A stretch of 64,000 nucleotides of DNA. Source: Cladopsammia gracilis (taxonomy: Eukaryota > Cnidaria > Anthozoa > Scleractinia > Dendrophylliidae). Position 1 is the stretch's first letter. Every line of letters begins with the position of its first letter. The translations under genes were made by a program, and so were the position numbers. The notes beneath the pieces are model-generated. The model ran no database searches. It was not told the DNA's origin and saw nothing but the letters and a program-made list of their open reading frames with translations. The stretch is taken from positions 273,501 through 337,500 of the forward strand of contig JAJGOT010000216.1 in NCBI GenBank assembly GCA_022457155.1, read 5' to 3'. This document shows positions 35,101 to 50,100 of the stretch, piece by piece.

Positions 35101-38100
35101 ATGCTCGATGCAATGACATTGAAGAACATGATCGGATAAAATGATGTCCAATCCATTGACATTAAAAGAACTTAACTGGACAGGATGTTTTACGTTCCAC
35201 TGACATAACATTTATGGTCCAATGGAATAGCGATTGACCTGATAACAGTTTTGACCCAATTCCCCTTCTATATAAACACCACATTCTTTAATTTATTTGT
35301 TTGTGTGATTTCATTTCTCAGGACACTAGTCTACCTGTTGGTGTGTTTATTTGGGAAATTGAAAATAACAATGATGAAGAAGTTGAAGTGTCAATCATGT
35401 TCACCTTTCAAAATAGTGATGGAACTCCAAATGAAGTATCCAGCGGCCATTATAATGAAGCATTCACATGCAAGGTTGGAGGTCATGCTTCCACGGATAA
35501 TCATGTTCTTGAAAAAAGAAATTCAAAGTTTTCCGGCAACTCAAGTGAGGTAACAGGAGTTCTTTTGCATCATAAGCATCCTACACAGTCCTACACATTT
35601 GGGATTGCAGCCAAGTCAAAGAATCAGGTAAATTTACATTATTGTCAATTGATTTATGTAATAACAAGGTATCATGTGTTAAATCTACATGTAGTTAGCA
35701 TTTCTGAGATCTATTTTCTTGGAATTACAATGTATGAGGCTTGTTCATCAGCTGTCCACCAGCTAAGAAATTGGATTGTGTTCCCTTTGTACATAAGAAA
35801 ATTATTTTTGCAAAATTGTTTAATATCCATTTAACAAAGTCCTTTCTCTAGTTTTGCCAGAGACCAGTAAATGTTATAAATAATATAATTTAAATGGACT
35901 TTAAATACATTAATTACATTTTTGGTGTTATTCTGTTGGCTGGAAAGAATGTTATCACTGTGACAACAAAAACTGCCTTTGATGCACAAACGCCATGTAG
36001 GAGAGTTTGGGAAGACTTAATGGACGATGGAAAACTTAACTCTACAACAGGTATTATTCACTAAATATCATTAGATACAAGAGGCTACACTTAGCCTATA
36101 CTCATGCGCATGAGACTCTAAGACGCGTTGATTGAAGTTACCAATTTTTCTGTACTCGCTTTTAAAATTTAATTTATTGATTCCCGATCAAATCCACACT
36201 CGTCTATTACTTTCCAAGCCGTGAATTATTTCTGTTACATTTGAGAAGACTGCTTAAAAAAATAGGTAGTCGAGGACTGCATGTAAAAAGAAAATTGATA
36301 ATCAATATAAAGACTTAGTTTTCCTCTGTTGCTAAATCGCATGCAACCGGTGTAAAAATGGGTTATTCCATTTGAATGAAATTGAATGAAACTCATATTT
36401 CCTTGAATGAAAATGTCTTTCCTTTGATTAAAAGAGTCAAACACCTTTCAGAATTCAGTGATTTTCTGCTTCTGGAAGTCTTGGCGATTTATTGTATCCT
36501 AATTTAATACTGCGTGGATCCGGCTACTGTCTGCGAAAATATAATAAACATCACAAAATAATTCAATTCAGCAACCTATTTTTATTATGCTTTCTAAAAT
36601 TGCCGACTTTTCCAGTGTAATAGATGCCAATCTTATCCGGAAAAATGATTCACATAATGCTTTCGCTATCAAAAAAAGCAGTTCTGAATGGTCAAAGGTA
36701 CAGAAATGAAATGCTGACGGCGTTTGAATCACGATTTCGGATAGCTCATGGTCTGCAAACAAACACTTTGATTCACAGCTCGATTTTTCACTAAAACCTT
36801 TTTCCAAACCACGAAAACACCTAAAATAATCTTTGAAAACAATACTTGGCCACATTTGGTGAAACCTGTGCTTGGTAAAGCAGTAAAAAAAACGAGAAGG
36901 CTCCATTTACCTTTCCCATGGATCCAAAGCGCGCACGTACAAACAAAACTGCCTTGACAATCGAGTCGTCCAATCCGAAGCTATCAGAACTGTCTCATCG
37001 TACAGCAATCGATTGAACTCGGCACAACTTCGCGCTTCGGAAAGTCGGACTTACTTACACAGGTGACAACATTGTGGTTACTAGTAACCTAGTAACCACA
37101 TAAAGCAATAAAGTCAGTAAAAATCGACATTAATATGACACGCATTCCATAGTCCATAATCCACAGAAGTCCAGTCCTGAAGTTCAAATTTTTTATTAAA
37201 TCTGAGGGGCTGAAGTAACAACGCTGTTTTGCCGTGTGTTTCTATTGTTCTTTCTTTTAAAAAAAGTCTTGAAATTACTCACCACAGGCAGCGAGGACTG
37301 TTCCGACACAGGCATTGTAAAGAGTCGGCAGTAAAAAGGGGAATAAATTGACAATATGCTTACCAGCGCGAGAGATCGATGTTTGTCATTTTTGCCTCGG
37401 AAGAACTCTGATTAAAAATAGCTCTTAGTTTTTCAGAATCGCGACAAATTCGGCCTCAAGTTGTATGCTGTGTATGAAAGCAACGTTCACCTCGACGGGA
37501 GAATGCAGGACTGACTTATACACCAATAAGACCAAATGACGGAAAATGTTTGTCATGCGCATGCGTAAGAAACATTGGTCTTATATTTCAACGTATCATA
37601 AGAAAAGAAGCAATTTATATTTTAATATTTTAAACAAGATAAGAAGACGTCCGACATGGAGAAGAGTTACTCCTTTCATTCAGTCATCTCACCTGCAAAC
37701 CACGTTACTATTGAATGTTTTATAAATGAAGGCCGTACCACAATGAAGCCAGTCTTTACTGTGAGTCTAATATATACGTTACGTGAACATTATTAATGTC
37801 GGTAGGGTTGTAGGAGACGCTGTCGTGACACTTCAGTAACGATGTTTTGCCGGAAGCGAGAGTAGCCGGAAGTCACCAAACCGGAAGTGAAAAGGGCAAA
37901 GCTACAAACCGGAAATGCCCAATTTAAAATATGCGTGCATAAATTTGCATGCAAAATCGTGACACAAAAAATAATAATAATAAAAAAAAGAAAAACGGAG
38001 GCCATTTTATAACTCATGCCGCTACGCGCATGAGTAATAAGTCGTTATTACTCTTCAAACTAGTGCATGATAAAGTAAAACATGTTGAATGTCAAGCTCA

Positions 38101-41100
38101 GTTATGATGTGTGTTCAGTATGTTTGTTCCAAGCATGATTGAGTTGTTAATCTTGATGGGAGTGAACTCTGGTCAGATTCTCAATCAGGTAATTAGGTTT
38201 TTTTATTTTACAAGCTTTATTATTAAGCCGTCCCCTCTTTTTTCTCCGTTTACCGTCGTCCGACCAACCCATATTTTTGGGTTTTCAAAAAAAAAGTTAC
38301 GAGGAAGGTATAAATGACCTAGTGAAACATTTTTTCACTTTTAATCTGAAATATCAACATTGTTTTCCCTTTTCTCAGCTGAGTTTCACCACCACATCGA
38401 TCTTTTCTTCCTCCATTGCCGCCATGTTGATTTTGTAACCACGTCTCATTGTTTCCAGGCTCCACGGCAATGATGGTTGGACACCCTGCCTTCTAGTTCC
38501 AGATTGCTCCTGATATTTTTTTAAGATTTTTTTTTTAATCTGACTGACCGACCCAAAACTAGGAAACGCATCTGACGGTAAACGGAGAAAAAAAGGGACA
38601 GCCTTATTTGACAAAAATCCTTTATCTTTCTTGGATCAATAATGTCAAAATGTTTAACTAGTTATTTTAAATATTAATTAATAATTGTCGCTACACTGTA
38701 GGGCCAAGTGAACCATCCAAACAAGAACAGACTCTTTGTGCTGCAGTGGCAGCAACAACCAAGATACCGTCCAAGGGAAAAGAAAAACTGGAGTTTGCTC
38801 TGTGCTGGGATAATCCTGTTGTGCATTTTGGATCTTCAAAAAACAAGCATTACAGGTTATAAATTATTAATAGAGGCACTGTGGTTCAGACACTTCATTG
38901 CAGCCACAATTATAATTCAAAAGGCCTACAGACTATTAAGATAATCAATAGCAGCTGCGCCATATTTTTATACTTACAAAGCTTCACAAAGCTTCACAAA
39001 GTCTACACTACTGTTTCATCCAAGAAAATGTAAATTTAAAAAATTGGATACAGCTGAAGCTTTTCTTGTGACCTTCTCATAAGAGACCACAGACCCTCAT
39101 GACTCTCTGTTTATAAGTATAACACTGTTAATACAGTACTGTGCAAAAGATATGAGAGCACATTTGGACGAATTTCAAGACATTTTGTCACTTTTTGAAA
39201 TGACATTTTGATAATTTTTTCGAAGCCGCTATTGTCTTGACATTTTTGAAATTTCGAACTTCTCATTCATTTGCTTCATGAACTTTCATCAAATGTATTG
39301 CCCAAAATTACTATTGCATGCATTCATGAAGCCTTCAGTCATTTATACGATAACATTTTTGTTTACCTTTTGTGGTAAACAAAACATCCACAACCGCGTT
39401 TTGTAAACAAAACACATCATGTGCATGAATGTTCTTCGTTTCGTCAACAGTTCGCTGTTTCAAAAATTCGTTCTTTTGATATTTTGAAGAAAAGAAAGTT
39501 TGATTCTGTGAAGGTTCGAACAAAGCAAAAGTTCACTTTGAAATTTCGAAATACTTTGCGAATTTTCTTAGCATTATTGTTGAAATATCATGCTGAATAA
39601 CGCGAAATAGCACTTGAAATTTTGCTGACATTTCATGGAAATTTGATGAGAACAATTCACGTAATTTGTTGAAATTTGCTCTGATTTCTTTTGCACAGTA
39701 CTGTATATTAAAAGATCCCACCATGGTTGCTGATGAGTGGTTGCTTACCACCTATGGGATTTACAAACTGGGTATTTTCTTTGTTTTTCAGCTCTTGTTA
39801 GTGATTGCCCCTGATAAACTTGCAACTGCGAGGTTAAAATTTGTTTGTCTTAAAACAGCAGTTTTAAAAAGGGAAAAATCAGTTGATTTTGTTGATGCAT
39901 GCAATGTAGATTTATGGCATTTATGCTGTTATCAGAAACACTGAATATATTGATAAGTAATTCCTTTGGGTTGCGAGCTCAGGACTGTAGGTGATCAACT
40001 TTAATCTACCTTTTAACTCTTTCACCCCCAGAGTCAATTATGAAGACTTGTAGCTTAGTTTAGTTCCAACAAAATCCTATGGTGTGACCATTCAAATGAA
40101 ATTTCTTCAGTAGTACTTTTGCATGGTACCATTTCTTTTTCTATATATTTTACAAAACAAAATTTTCTTGAATTTTGATTTTTGGCACTCTTGGGATTTT
40201 ATTTTATTTATTTATTTACTCCATTTTTTTATTGGGAGTTAAGGAGAGTTTCTTGTGACTTAAAGGGTCATTCTCAAGTAAATGCTCTAGATTCATATCC
40301 CGCGCATGGTGGTCACTTACGAGAACTTTAACTGTAAATTATAGGTCATCTGTGTGTAAATCACTGCAGGGTGGAAATTAGCAGTCACCCACTTGTCCAG
40401 GCAAGTGTCCAATCTTCCTGCAGGGTGAATACAAATTGTATGTTTATTGACAGAAACAGTTCTGAAAGTCACTTGCCCAAAATAATAGCAAGTGCTGTCA
40501 AAATTAAGTTTTCAACACAGTTACAAAAAGGGGCATAAATGGCATAAAACCTGTCCAGTCATATGACCATACATTTTGTGTAAGTATTAAAAGGGAAATT
40601 TACCCATTGATATATTGGAAGAAATTGTCAGTGGTGTATTTGTTTTGTAAGTTTTTTTTTTATTTATCCTTCTATAAAGTTTTGGTTGCTATTTTGAAAG
40701 GGGGTCTGTTGAGTGCAACAGAGTCTTGGTAGCAATAAGATATTTTGTTGTTTCTTAAATCTTTTATGATATTTATTTTAAGGTTTTACACTCGCTTTTT
40801 TGGTCGTCATGGTAATGCCAGTAAAGCACTCTGTTGTCATGCCCTGACGCATTACCCCACATGGGAATCCAAAATAGATGCCTGGCAAAAACCAATTTTA
40901 CAAGACGAGTAAGTTTCTTTTTCAATTATGTATGTTTAGATAAAATCATTAAGGACGGTGCCACCTAATGGCAAGGTATTTTGCCAGGTTTTTGACCATG
41001 CGGGAAAAGTAGATCTTAGCAGGGGCTATTGGAATCCAAAAAGAAAATTGGGGGTAACCACGCAATTTTCGGAGATATTTAAGCTTCAATCTGGAAAAAA

Positions 41101-44100
41101 TGCTGACATCAGCATTTTTTCGAAAAAAGGTAAAAAAGATCTTTCTTCGCGGATTTCCTTAGAATTCGCCTTTACTTACACAAAAGATACAATAATTCTA
41201 AAAATCTCTAAAACACATAACAAATGGTAACATAACAACTACTGTTTATGTGTTTCAAGTTACAAAATCATCACAACGGAGCCATTATCGGCTCTGACAG
41301 CTTTCCCACGTTCGCCAAAAATACGGTCTTAATAACGTTTGCCCACAACAAAAAATTAATGGGGTGCTAAATATGCTTACCACTTCCATTTTATAAGATA
41401 AAAAGTAGGGGTCACCACGCGTTTTTACAAGTTATATTAAGATATTTTCAACTTTTACGGAATCACTTTCGGGGTTCGCGACATTTTTTTCTATGCCCTC
41501 CCTAGTAAGTTGAATATTGTGCGTGTCTTTTTCGGGGGCATGCTGGGATTTCCACTCGACGGCTTACCGTTCAAAACTTTTAATAGTTTCCAGGCACGAT
41601 AAAAAAGACACGACAAAGGACAAAGGAATTCTATTTGTAGATGTAAGTGCTCTTTTGAGAAACATTTTTCGGGGATTTCAAGGTCAATTACAGCACAGTA
41701 AAGGAGTAAAAAGGCAAAATCGGTTTACTTCCATTGATCTACAGTGGATCTACGGATTTATTATGTTCCTTTGGACACATGAACTTTACATATTTGTGTG
41801 CATCTCCTTCCGATCCATTACCAACTTGAAAACATCAGTGCTTTATCGAGGTGACTGGTCGGCTGCCGAAAAACTCTAGATTGGCAGGTTAGTCTTTTAA
41901 CGGTTATTTGGTGTCAAATTTAAGAAATATTTGTTGAAAAGTGCTCGAGTTTTGTAATTTCATTTGGCCGCGTGTTTATTTTCTTGTGAAGCTCCTGTAG
42001 TTTTCATGGATTCTCTGATAACTTTAAAGAGTTTACAATTTAATGTCAAAAAAAATCGTGAAATAATAAAACACTTTTTTTGCCTAAGTCTACGGCTTTA
42101 TTTGATCTAAAAGGATAAGATTTCTTTTCAGTTTATCATGGCAAGTTTTTCGCCTATCAAAATTTGCTCTAATGCAAAGAAGTTGAGAACTGACACGATG
42201 CGACTTCGAAAAACATCACTTGCCTATAATAGAGAATAAAGGAAATCAATTGAACCTAAATGCACAAATGTGTTTTCGAAAGATTACACCAAAAACCTTG
42301 CTTGCCCGCAATCCAGGGAGGGAAGACTTTAGTCGGATGCTTCCCGGCTTTGGAGCGGCCAGTTTTCTTTAGTTGCTGGCTTCAGCCTTGTTTTTTTAAT
42401 AAGCTTATATCTTCATCAATTGTCAAAAACGGTTTTTTCGAAACGCTTTGCTCATCTCATTTCTCCTTTTCGACGTTTGTTTGATTTAACTGGTCAGGAA
42501 AAATTGTTTTTCTGCTTTTGTTATATACTTTTTTATTCACAAAAATGGCCACTGGCAAAAGATTTTTGCAGATAAACAAAAATTTCGAACAACGCGAGTT
42601 TGGCCGCCAAACAAAACCTTGCAGTCAATTGAAACAACAACACGCCAGCCTTTCCTTGGATTTTATGCCTTGAGGATGCTTGTTTTATGTATAAAAAACA
42701 CTAGTCTGGTTTGACTTTAAGTTTTGTTAAAATTTTGAATGGTGAAAAGGAGCCAATGTAAACAATCTTCGTAAAGAAAGGCAAAACGTACGCGTTCTGC
42801 TGATCGAGGCAGCATCGCCAGTTTCGTTACCGAGGATGTGTCGTTTGCAAAATAGAGAAAGAATTTAGCACTTTTAGGCTGCAGAAGGCCTATAAACACA
42901 TTTTTATAGATTTTTGAGAACTCTATTTATCTTGTATTAAATATAAAGTTTAGCAACTGAGCCAGGGAGTTGACAGTTGACATGAAAAGTGGGCGGAACT
43001 TAGTCTTTACCACCCGCGTTCTTCCCCGCGTTTGCGTTTAACAAATAACCAGTGTCTCGCGCGACTATCGCGCAATGCATGCGCAGAACGTATGCGCAAT
43101 AACAATAGGTGGCACCGTCCTTAAGTTTATTTAGTTTGTTATCAGACTAGCACTTTATCAGGTCTGTCATTAAGATTTGAAGAAGCCAGCTTTCACAAGG
43201 AAAGTAGCTGGTCATAAAACAAAGAAAGTCAACATTCCATGCTTATTGTATTGTAGTCATTTTCAAACTTGAAGTAGCTGATTACCTTTACTGTAGTTGC
43301 CGGCTACTAATGACAGATCTGCTGATTACAAGACAGTTCTATCCATTAGGCATATGTTCTCTTTGACAAACCTGGTGTTATTTAGCTGATTTCCCTGCAA
43401 ACTTGACTCGTACTGGTCAATAACTTTATCGGTTATTTAACAAATAGATGGATTGCATAAAATAATTAAAGGACTGTTGAAGAAAAAATACAGAAAAAAG
43501 GTATGAAAATTTTGAGCAAAACTGTTTTTTTTTTCAGTTCATTACCATCTTGGTACAAGTCAGCACTGTTTAATGAACTATACTTTGTTGCTGATGGAGG
43601 AACTGTTTGGCTGGACGTTGCAAATGTCACTGATAACAAAAAGACTCCAATCCCCGAGTTTGTTAAGGAATATGGTAGATTTGGATATTTAGAAGGTATC
43701 ATTACATGTAGAAACATCCAGTTTAATATAAAGTTCATCTTAGTTTCACTGGATGATTGCCATTGCATAACTGCATACAACATAATTAAGTGCATGTATA
43801 TGTTGTGGTGCAATTTTGTCCTTGGTGCAAATTTTATTTTCTATTGTTTTTGGGAATGGTAATGTATGAAAATGTATGAAAATGAGTTTTAAACAAAGGA
43901 AAATAATATTTGCACCAAGGACAAAATTGCACGACAACATATACAAAAGTATATCAGTGTATGCATGCACGCATCATAGAAATCATGTCACTTGAATCAA
44001 AGTGAACTCATTCAAAAACGTCTTTTGTTAAAGGAAATTATATATGACATTTAGTTGAACTCGGAAACAGACATGATGAATTATTTATTAACTATACTGA

Positions 44101-47100
44101 AATGGTTATTTTCGAGATCCTGACATGACTTTGTTTGACCTTACAGGACATGAATACAGAATGTATAACACCTATGATGTACACTTCTATGCGTCATTTG
44201 CCCTCACGTTACTTTGGCCAAAGTTACAACTTAGTCTTCAATATGACATAGGTTTGTATAGTTCATAAAACAACATGTACCTTGGAACGATTTTAATATT
44301 CTGGTTATAACAACCGCTTCTACAAATTTCTGAAATTGTTTTTGTTTAGGATGTAAAGCACTCGCTTTTCCTCTCTAAAGCTCGAAGGAGGTACGGGACG
44401 CGCGAAGTGTCGATACTCGCGAAATCAGAAGAGGCGCAAAGCGCCGTTCTTCTCCCGTCAACCTCACTCTCCGTATTTAGACTCGGTTCGGATCATTTCG
44501 GCTGCCTCAGCTTTCGCGCCATTTTTCGGTGGCCTCGTGCAAAAATACGGACTGTTTGCAGTCTTGAAATTTTTTTTGTTCATTATATTTTGGTGCATTT
44601 TCAAACCGCAGCTCAGAGTGTGAACCAGGCAGATACTCAAGTTATGTTGACTATGATGAATGGGAGAAACTGTCGGAGGAAAGTAGCGGGCTGTGTACCA
44701 CATGACATTGGAGATCCAGGTCAGTTTGTATGCATCTCCACGGAGACTCTCGTATTTCAGTCGGTTATCTCGCTATGATCAATTTTCAATAACATGCGAA
44801 CTAATCAACAAATAGTCGAATTTCCTCAGTGCGGTGCTTTAACATTTTCTTCAAAGTTGCTCAACATTAATTTATGCGAGACCGTTTGTCGCGCCAGGCT
44901 TTCATAGTCTTTCACCGCGAGATGACAACGCATAATTTTCAAAAAATCTCGTCGCTTGTGAAAGCAAACGTGGCCCGTGTTGGTGTGGTTTCAGTTTGTC
45001 ATGGTGTTATTTATGGTTTGTGTTTAGCTGAGGAGCCGTGGGAGAAGGTGAATGCATATACTATTCATGATACAGCACAGTGGAAAGACCTCAATCTCAA
45101 GTTTGTTCTTCAGGTGCAGTGGCTACATCAGTTAAATTGAAATGTTTCCAATGTGATCACTTTGTAAATTTGAGTAATACCCAGAATTTGAAGGTTTCTT
45201 GTCCAGTTGTTTTTGTTTATGAGTAAATCGCTAATTTCAGGTGTACCGAGACTACATTGCAACAAAGAATACTCAATTTTTGCAAGATATGTGGCCCATT
45301 GCAAAGGTAACTAAGCTACTACTTCAGGCGGGACTCAACTTGAACGCCATTTTTCCGCCACCTAACATGGCTTTAATGGAAATATCTAGTTCACGTTTCA
45401 AGCAATCCATAAACTCTATGCTCTTCTCATAAATCTGTTATGGGTTGTTTTGTAAATTTTGGGGGATTTTGGGAGGAAATAGTTTTTCTCAAAGGATTGG
45501 TTAAAATTTAGAGATATAAGAAATATTGAAGATTTAATGTAGTTTTAAAATTAGAATTTGTGGTTAATATATATAGATAGGCTGAGCCTAACAGCGGAGC
45601 TCTCTGAACAGAAAGCTGATGATAAGCTTAACTAAGGTGAAAGGTCGGAAGCACAAGAATTGAGATTGATGACCGGGCTATTTTTCAATTTTAGCAATTT
45701 TCAAAAACAGTATTGAGCGACCGTTTGTACAATACATTTAGACCGTACAAAAGCTCACCAAAACAACTTTTTCTCGGTCTAGAATAACTAGATTGACTAA
45801 TTTCCGAATAAAATACACCTGTTGCGTATTGAAAATTACCTTGGTACTTGGTGTATCCCTGATCATAATGTATGGTACTTCATGTATCCCTTATTGTAAT
45901 GTATTTAGATATATTGCAGTGTAATATAGGGTCGGATTACAGTATCTAGGGTTGAAGCACTGATTTTAGTATTTAGGGTTAAGCACTGATTCCAGTATTT
46001 CCGGTGTATCGAAAGGGTTAGTTCTTATATATGGTCTGGGCTAGCAGCATATTATCTTATATCTATTAAAAATTACAACTGCTGGCAGCTAGTCGTCGGT
46101 GGTGTAGTGGATAGTGTGCATGGAGTAGATCATACGGCCCGGGTTCGATTCCCCATTCTGCTGTTTTTATCTTCTTTTTCTACTGAAATAAAAACTAAGT
46201 GTTTAAATACAAAATAATAAGGGATACACCAAGTACATACCGAAAATTAAGGCCCCGTCCACACGTGTACGTTTATGTTCGTAAACGCATACGTTTTTAT
46301 GCGTTTAGGCCTCCCGTCCACATGTAAACGATGAAAACGGTGAAAACGGTGACGCTAAACGGTATTTTCGAGAACGCTCTACCAAGTGGATATTTTCGAA
46401 AACGCTGTTCACCCGTTTACGTGTGGACAGCGTAAACGGATATTTTCGTAAACGTTAACGTAGATACTACTTATCTACACATGCTCATTGCAGATTTTTG
46501 GCGTTTACGTGTGGACGGGAGGCCTAAACGCATAAAAACTTATGCGTTTACGAACGTTAACGTTTCCGTGTGGACGGGAGCGTTTTAGATAAAAACATAT
46601 GCGTTTACAGCCAAAAACGTATACGTGTGGACGGGGCCTAATTTGGAAATCAAAATTGCAAAATATACACAGAAATATACACATCTTTGCATAAGGTGAC
46701 GCGAGTGAAGTTAGAAATATAAAATCCAAGTCTTGTTTTGTTTACATAAAATCGCTTTTCAACCTATGTAACGAATGAACAAACACATAAAAAGGGACAA
46801 TAAAGCCTTCTTTTGAAAAATTTTATTCAAATATCCATTAGTTTATGTTTAAAAGCAAAATGCATGTCATTAGCGCATCGAGGAGCTGTCCGGCTCGATG
46901 AAATTCAAGATATCAATAAGAACACACACAAAAAAGTCAATCACAAATCGATATCAACATAAGGGGTATAGAATGGTAAATTCGAGACTTTGCGAGACTG
47001 TGAGACCCTTGTTTAAAAATTTGAGGCGGAGACTTTAGCGTTTCTATCAAATCCAAGCCCGAGACTTTACCTCTAAAAAATCCGAGCCCGAGACTCCAAT

Positions 47101-50100
47101 TGCTCGAAAATGTCGGGTCGATAGTACTAAAACAGCTAAAAACGTGACTGAAATCTCCAACGGAAGCTGGGATTTACGAGAAAAATTTACGAGACTCCGA
47201 GTTCCAAATTATCAAAATTCGAGACTTCGAGACCTCGAAAATTATTGCGAGCTCGAGATTCTAATTTCAAATGCTGAGAATTCGAGACTCGGTGAATATT
47301 TTCCGAGACGCATCATTTCCGATAGACCATTCTATACCCCTAACATAAATTCGCATCGAAAAATGTAATTTCTTTTACCTTTATAAAGTACCTCGGCTGC
47401 TTGGAAATTCTTTAAAACTCCACTTTTTCGGTTCTGACTTCCGGAGAAGAAATATCGCCCCGCAATGATTAAAACGTGTGAAGTTCCTCGAAGCAAGATT
47501 CTATCCCTTCAAGCTCGTCTTTTTCCACTATAGCGGCTTCTGAGTATTCTTTAAAACTTTCTCTTTCCATTGAATATTTTAAATGTGCGTTATTACTTCG
47601 ATAAGACTAAAACCAAGAACTTGCGCGAAGTAGTACGCGCATGTGTTCGCATATTGGGCGACGGACGCGCCCGCGAGCTAACCCTTCGCGACTTCACGTC
47701 CGCGAAACATTCCGCTAGTCATGACCATGAAAATGACGGGCATCGGTTCTATGAGTATGGAGCTCCGCAAGCGGGCCTTTGGCCCGAGAGAGCTCCGCTA
47801 ATACTTGCCCACTCCAGAAACTATTAAAAATTCCGTAATACTCTTTAAATTGCAGGTTTGGGTGGTGCTTGATGTAAGCCTCATTTTTCCGATTTCTTTT
47901 GTTTTCTGCACGTGCTATGCTTCAACTTCGTGGTAATTTGCATGCGGTGCATACACAATGCTACGTCCTAGCGTTCCAATATGTATAGGCCATTTGCACG
48001 ATGACGTCATATGACTACAACTACCAGAATCCTTCAGTTTTTTGTTTTGTAGTGCAAATTAGGGCTATTGTTATTTAAACCGCACTGGGATTACAAAATT
48101 TAAATAAGAAAGGAAAAACGAAATGAATTCTGGTAGTTGTAGTCAAATGACGCCATCGTGCAAATGGCCAATTCTGAATGCCATTGTTCCGTTATAACAA
48201 AGGAGACTTGAATAATTACACCCCGGTGAGGCTGAGTCTTCACATAAAAGAGTATTATGGTATTTTTCGGAGTGGCCAATAGGCCTTATTCACGATTGCC
48301 GCCATGTTGGTGGCAACATTATGATGCAAATTAGCCATGTGCTCTGCCAGGGGGCAAACAATGGATAAAGGAACAATTTTCGGAAGATCGGTTCCTTCTA
48401 GCAGTGAAGTATGCATGTAAAAATCATATTTGGGAGCTAGACAGTTGGCAGTTATGATTTTTTTTATTAGAAGTTTGGAATGGTTGCTCTGTATCTGACT
48501 TGCATTAGTTTTGTTAACCGCGCAGACTGTTTACTTGTTACTAAAGCGACTGTAACACAGTAGAAATGCATTAGCTTCGAAAAAAAATATCAGCATAATA
48601 AACAACTGGTTTGAAATCTCCCGAGTTTGAGTTGTTTGCCCCCTCAGAAATCACGTGGTAAATTTGCATAATAATATAAAAACCAACATGGCGGCTATCG
48701 TGACTAAGGGCTATCAATAAGTGGACATCAAAGTAGTCCACTAGCAGCCTGGGGTACTCTTGTGTGGGTATCAACTGTCTGTTGGTGTTCCAAAAATCAT
48801 TTTCGTTTTTTTTATCCCTTCTTTAAACCTGTTAAAATTTAATTCAAATTTAGTTTGAGTACCGCCTGAAAGGGGACAAGAAGATAGCTTTCTTAACATT
48901 TACATCCAATTTACTGCGCCAGATACATCCATTTGATATAGATACCAGTTAAAACGCACCTTTTAATATGTTTCTTTCTTTCATTGTTATATTCATCATT
49001 GATAACAATTCGGTATCCTTTCGCGACCAAAGTAGACTTTAATGTGGCACACAAAAAGTCTGCGAAGTGTGATGGAGGTTCGTAATGGGTAACACCATTT
49101 TACGAACTATTTGCATGTGTTATGTTAATCATGGTAACTTGTTAAATTCCAGACAGTGATGATTAAGACCATGGAGTATGATACTGATGGAGATGGCTTA
49201 ATAGAAAACTCGGGCTTTGCAGATCAAACGTACGATGCCTGGCCCGTCACAGGTCCAAGGTGAGATTGTAACCAAATCTGTGTTGTTAACTTCTGTAGTT
49301 ACAGAGCCCAGTATTTGTATTTCGGAGGTGTGCGTACTTTAAAGGAAGAGTTTGTATGAGTTTTGGTCTCTTCTGGACCAACTGCCCATAATACAAAGGT
49401 GTCCGTAAGGAGAGATTGGGTTGTATTTACCAAAGCATAAGAAATCAAGGAAACAAAACAACGAAGAGACACGATATGGCCCATTTTTTTAATAACAAGT
49501 GTTATAAGGTGAAATACGGTACTGGGCTAACCAGAAGTCCAACAAAAAGCATGCACGCTTACTAAGCGCGGGAAAACGCGTAAAACAGGTCATACGATTG
49601 GTTTTAGTTGCGCTCTTGATTGGTTGAAAAGATTGCACGTTTGCTTTCATTTGATTGGCTGGAGAATTGATTGGCAGTTACAGAGCTCAACAATGGAAAA
49701 CATTGAAAGCACTTGGAAGCACATAACTGATTACAAATATCACTGATTGTTGAGTATGGGATTTATTCAAATGCATAGCGAAATGTTTCTCATAAACATT
49801 ACAATCCAGCGGAGTTGCTCTAACAAACACCATCCATAAGTGAACACGTCCTGTTCACATTCCATCATCGTGGAGCTGATTACAAACAATCCGACCGACA
49901 CAGTGCCCTTAAGGTGGATTTCAAATGTCGCACTTTTTTTTTTGCTTGCTTGGCTGGTGCGACGGTGCGCGTACAGCGCGGTTGGACTTTCCTGGTTGCA
50001 GTCATTTGTTTCTAACTGAATCTCTCGACACAATTTTTAACTGTATAATTGAGAGCTTATGAACAGTACTTTGCATACAGGGGTGCTGTTTGGCTCTTAA

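Noticed and set aside
46092..46162. Functional tRNA gene
   Set aside because: Only the promoter boxes are recognisable; no complete cloverleaf could be drawn and it lies inside an inverted-repeat element.
47570..47827. Arginine-rich 85-codon plus-strand frame
   Set aside because: Lies in repeat-rich GBA2 intron 13, CG-rich but without motif or splice support.
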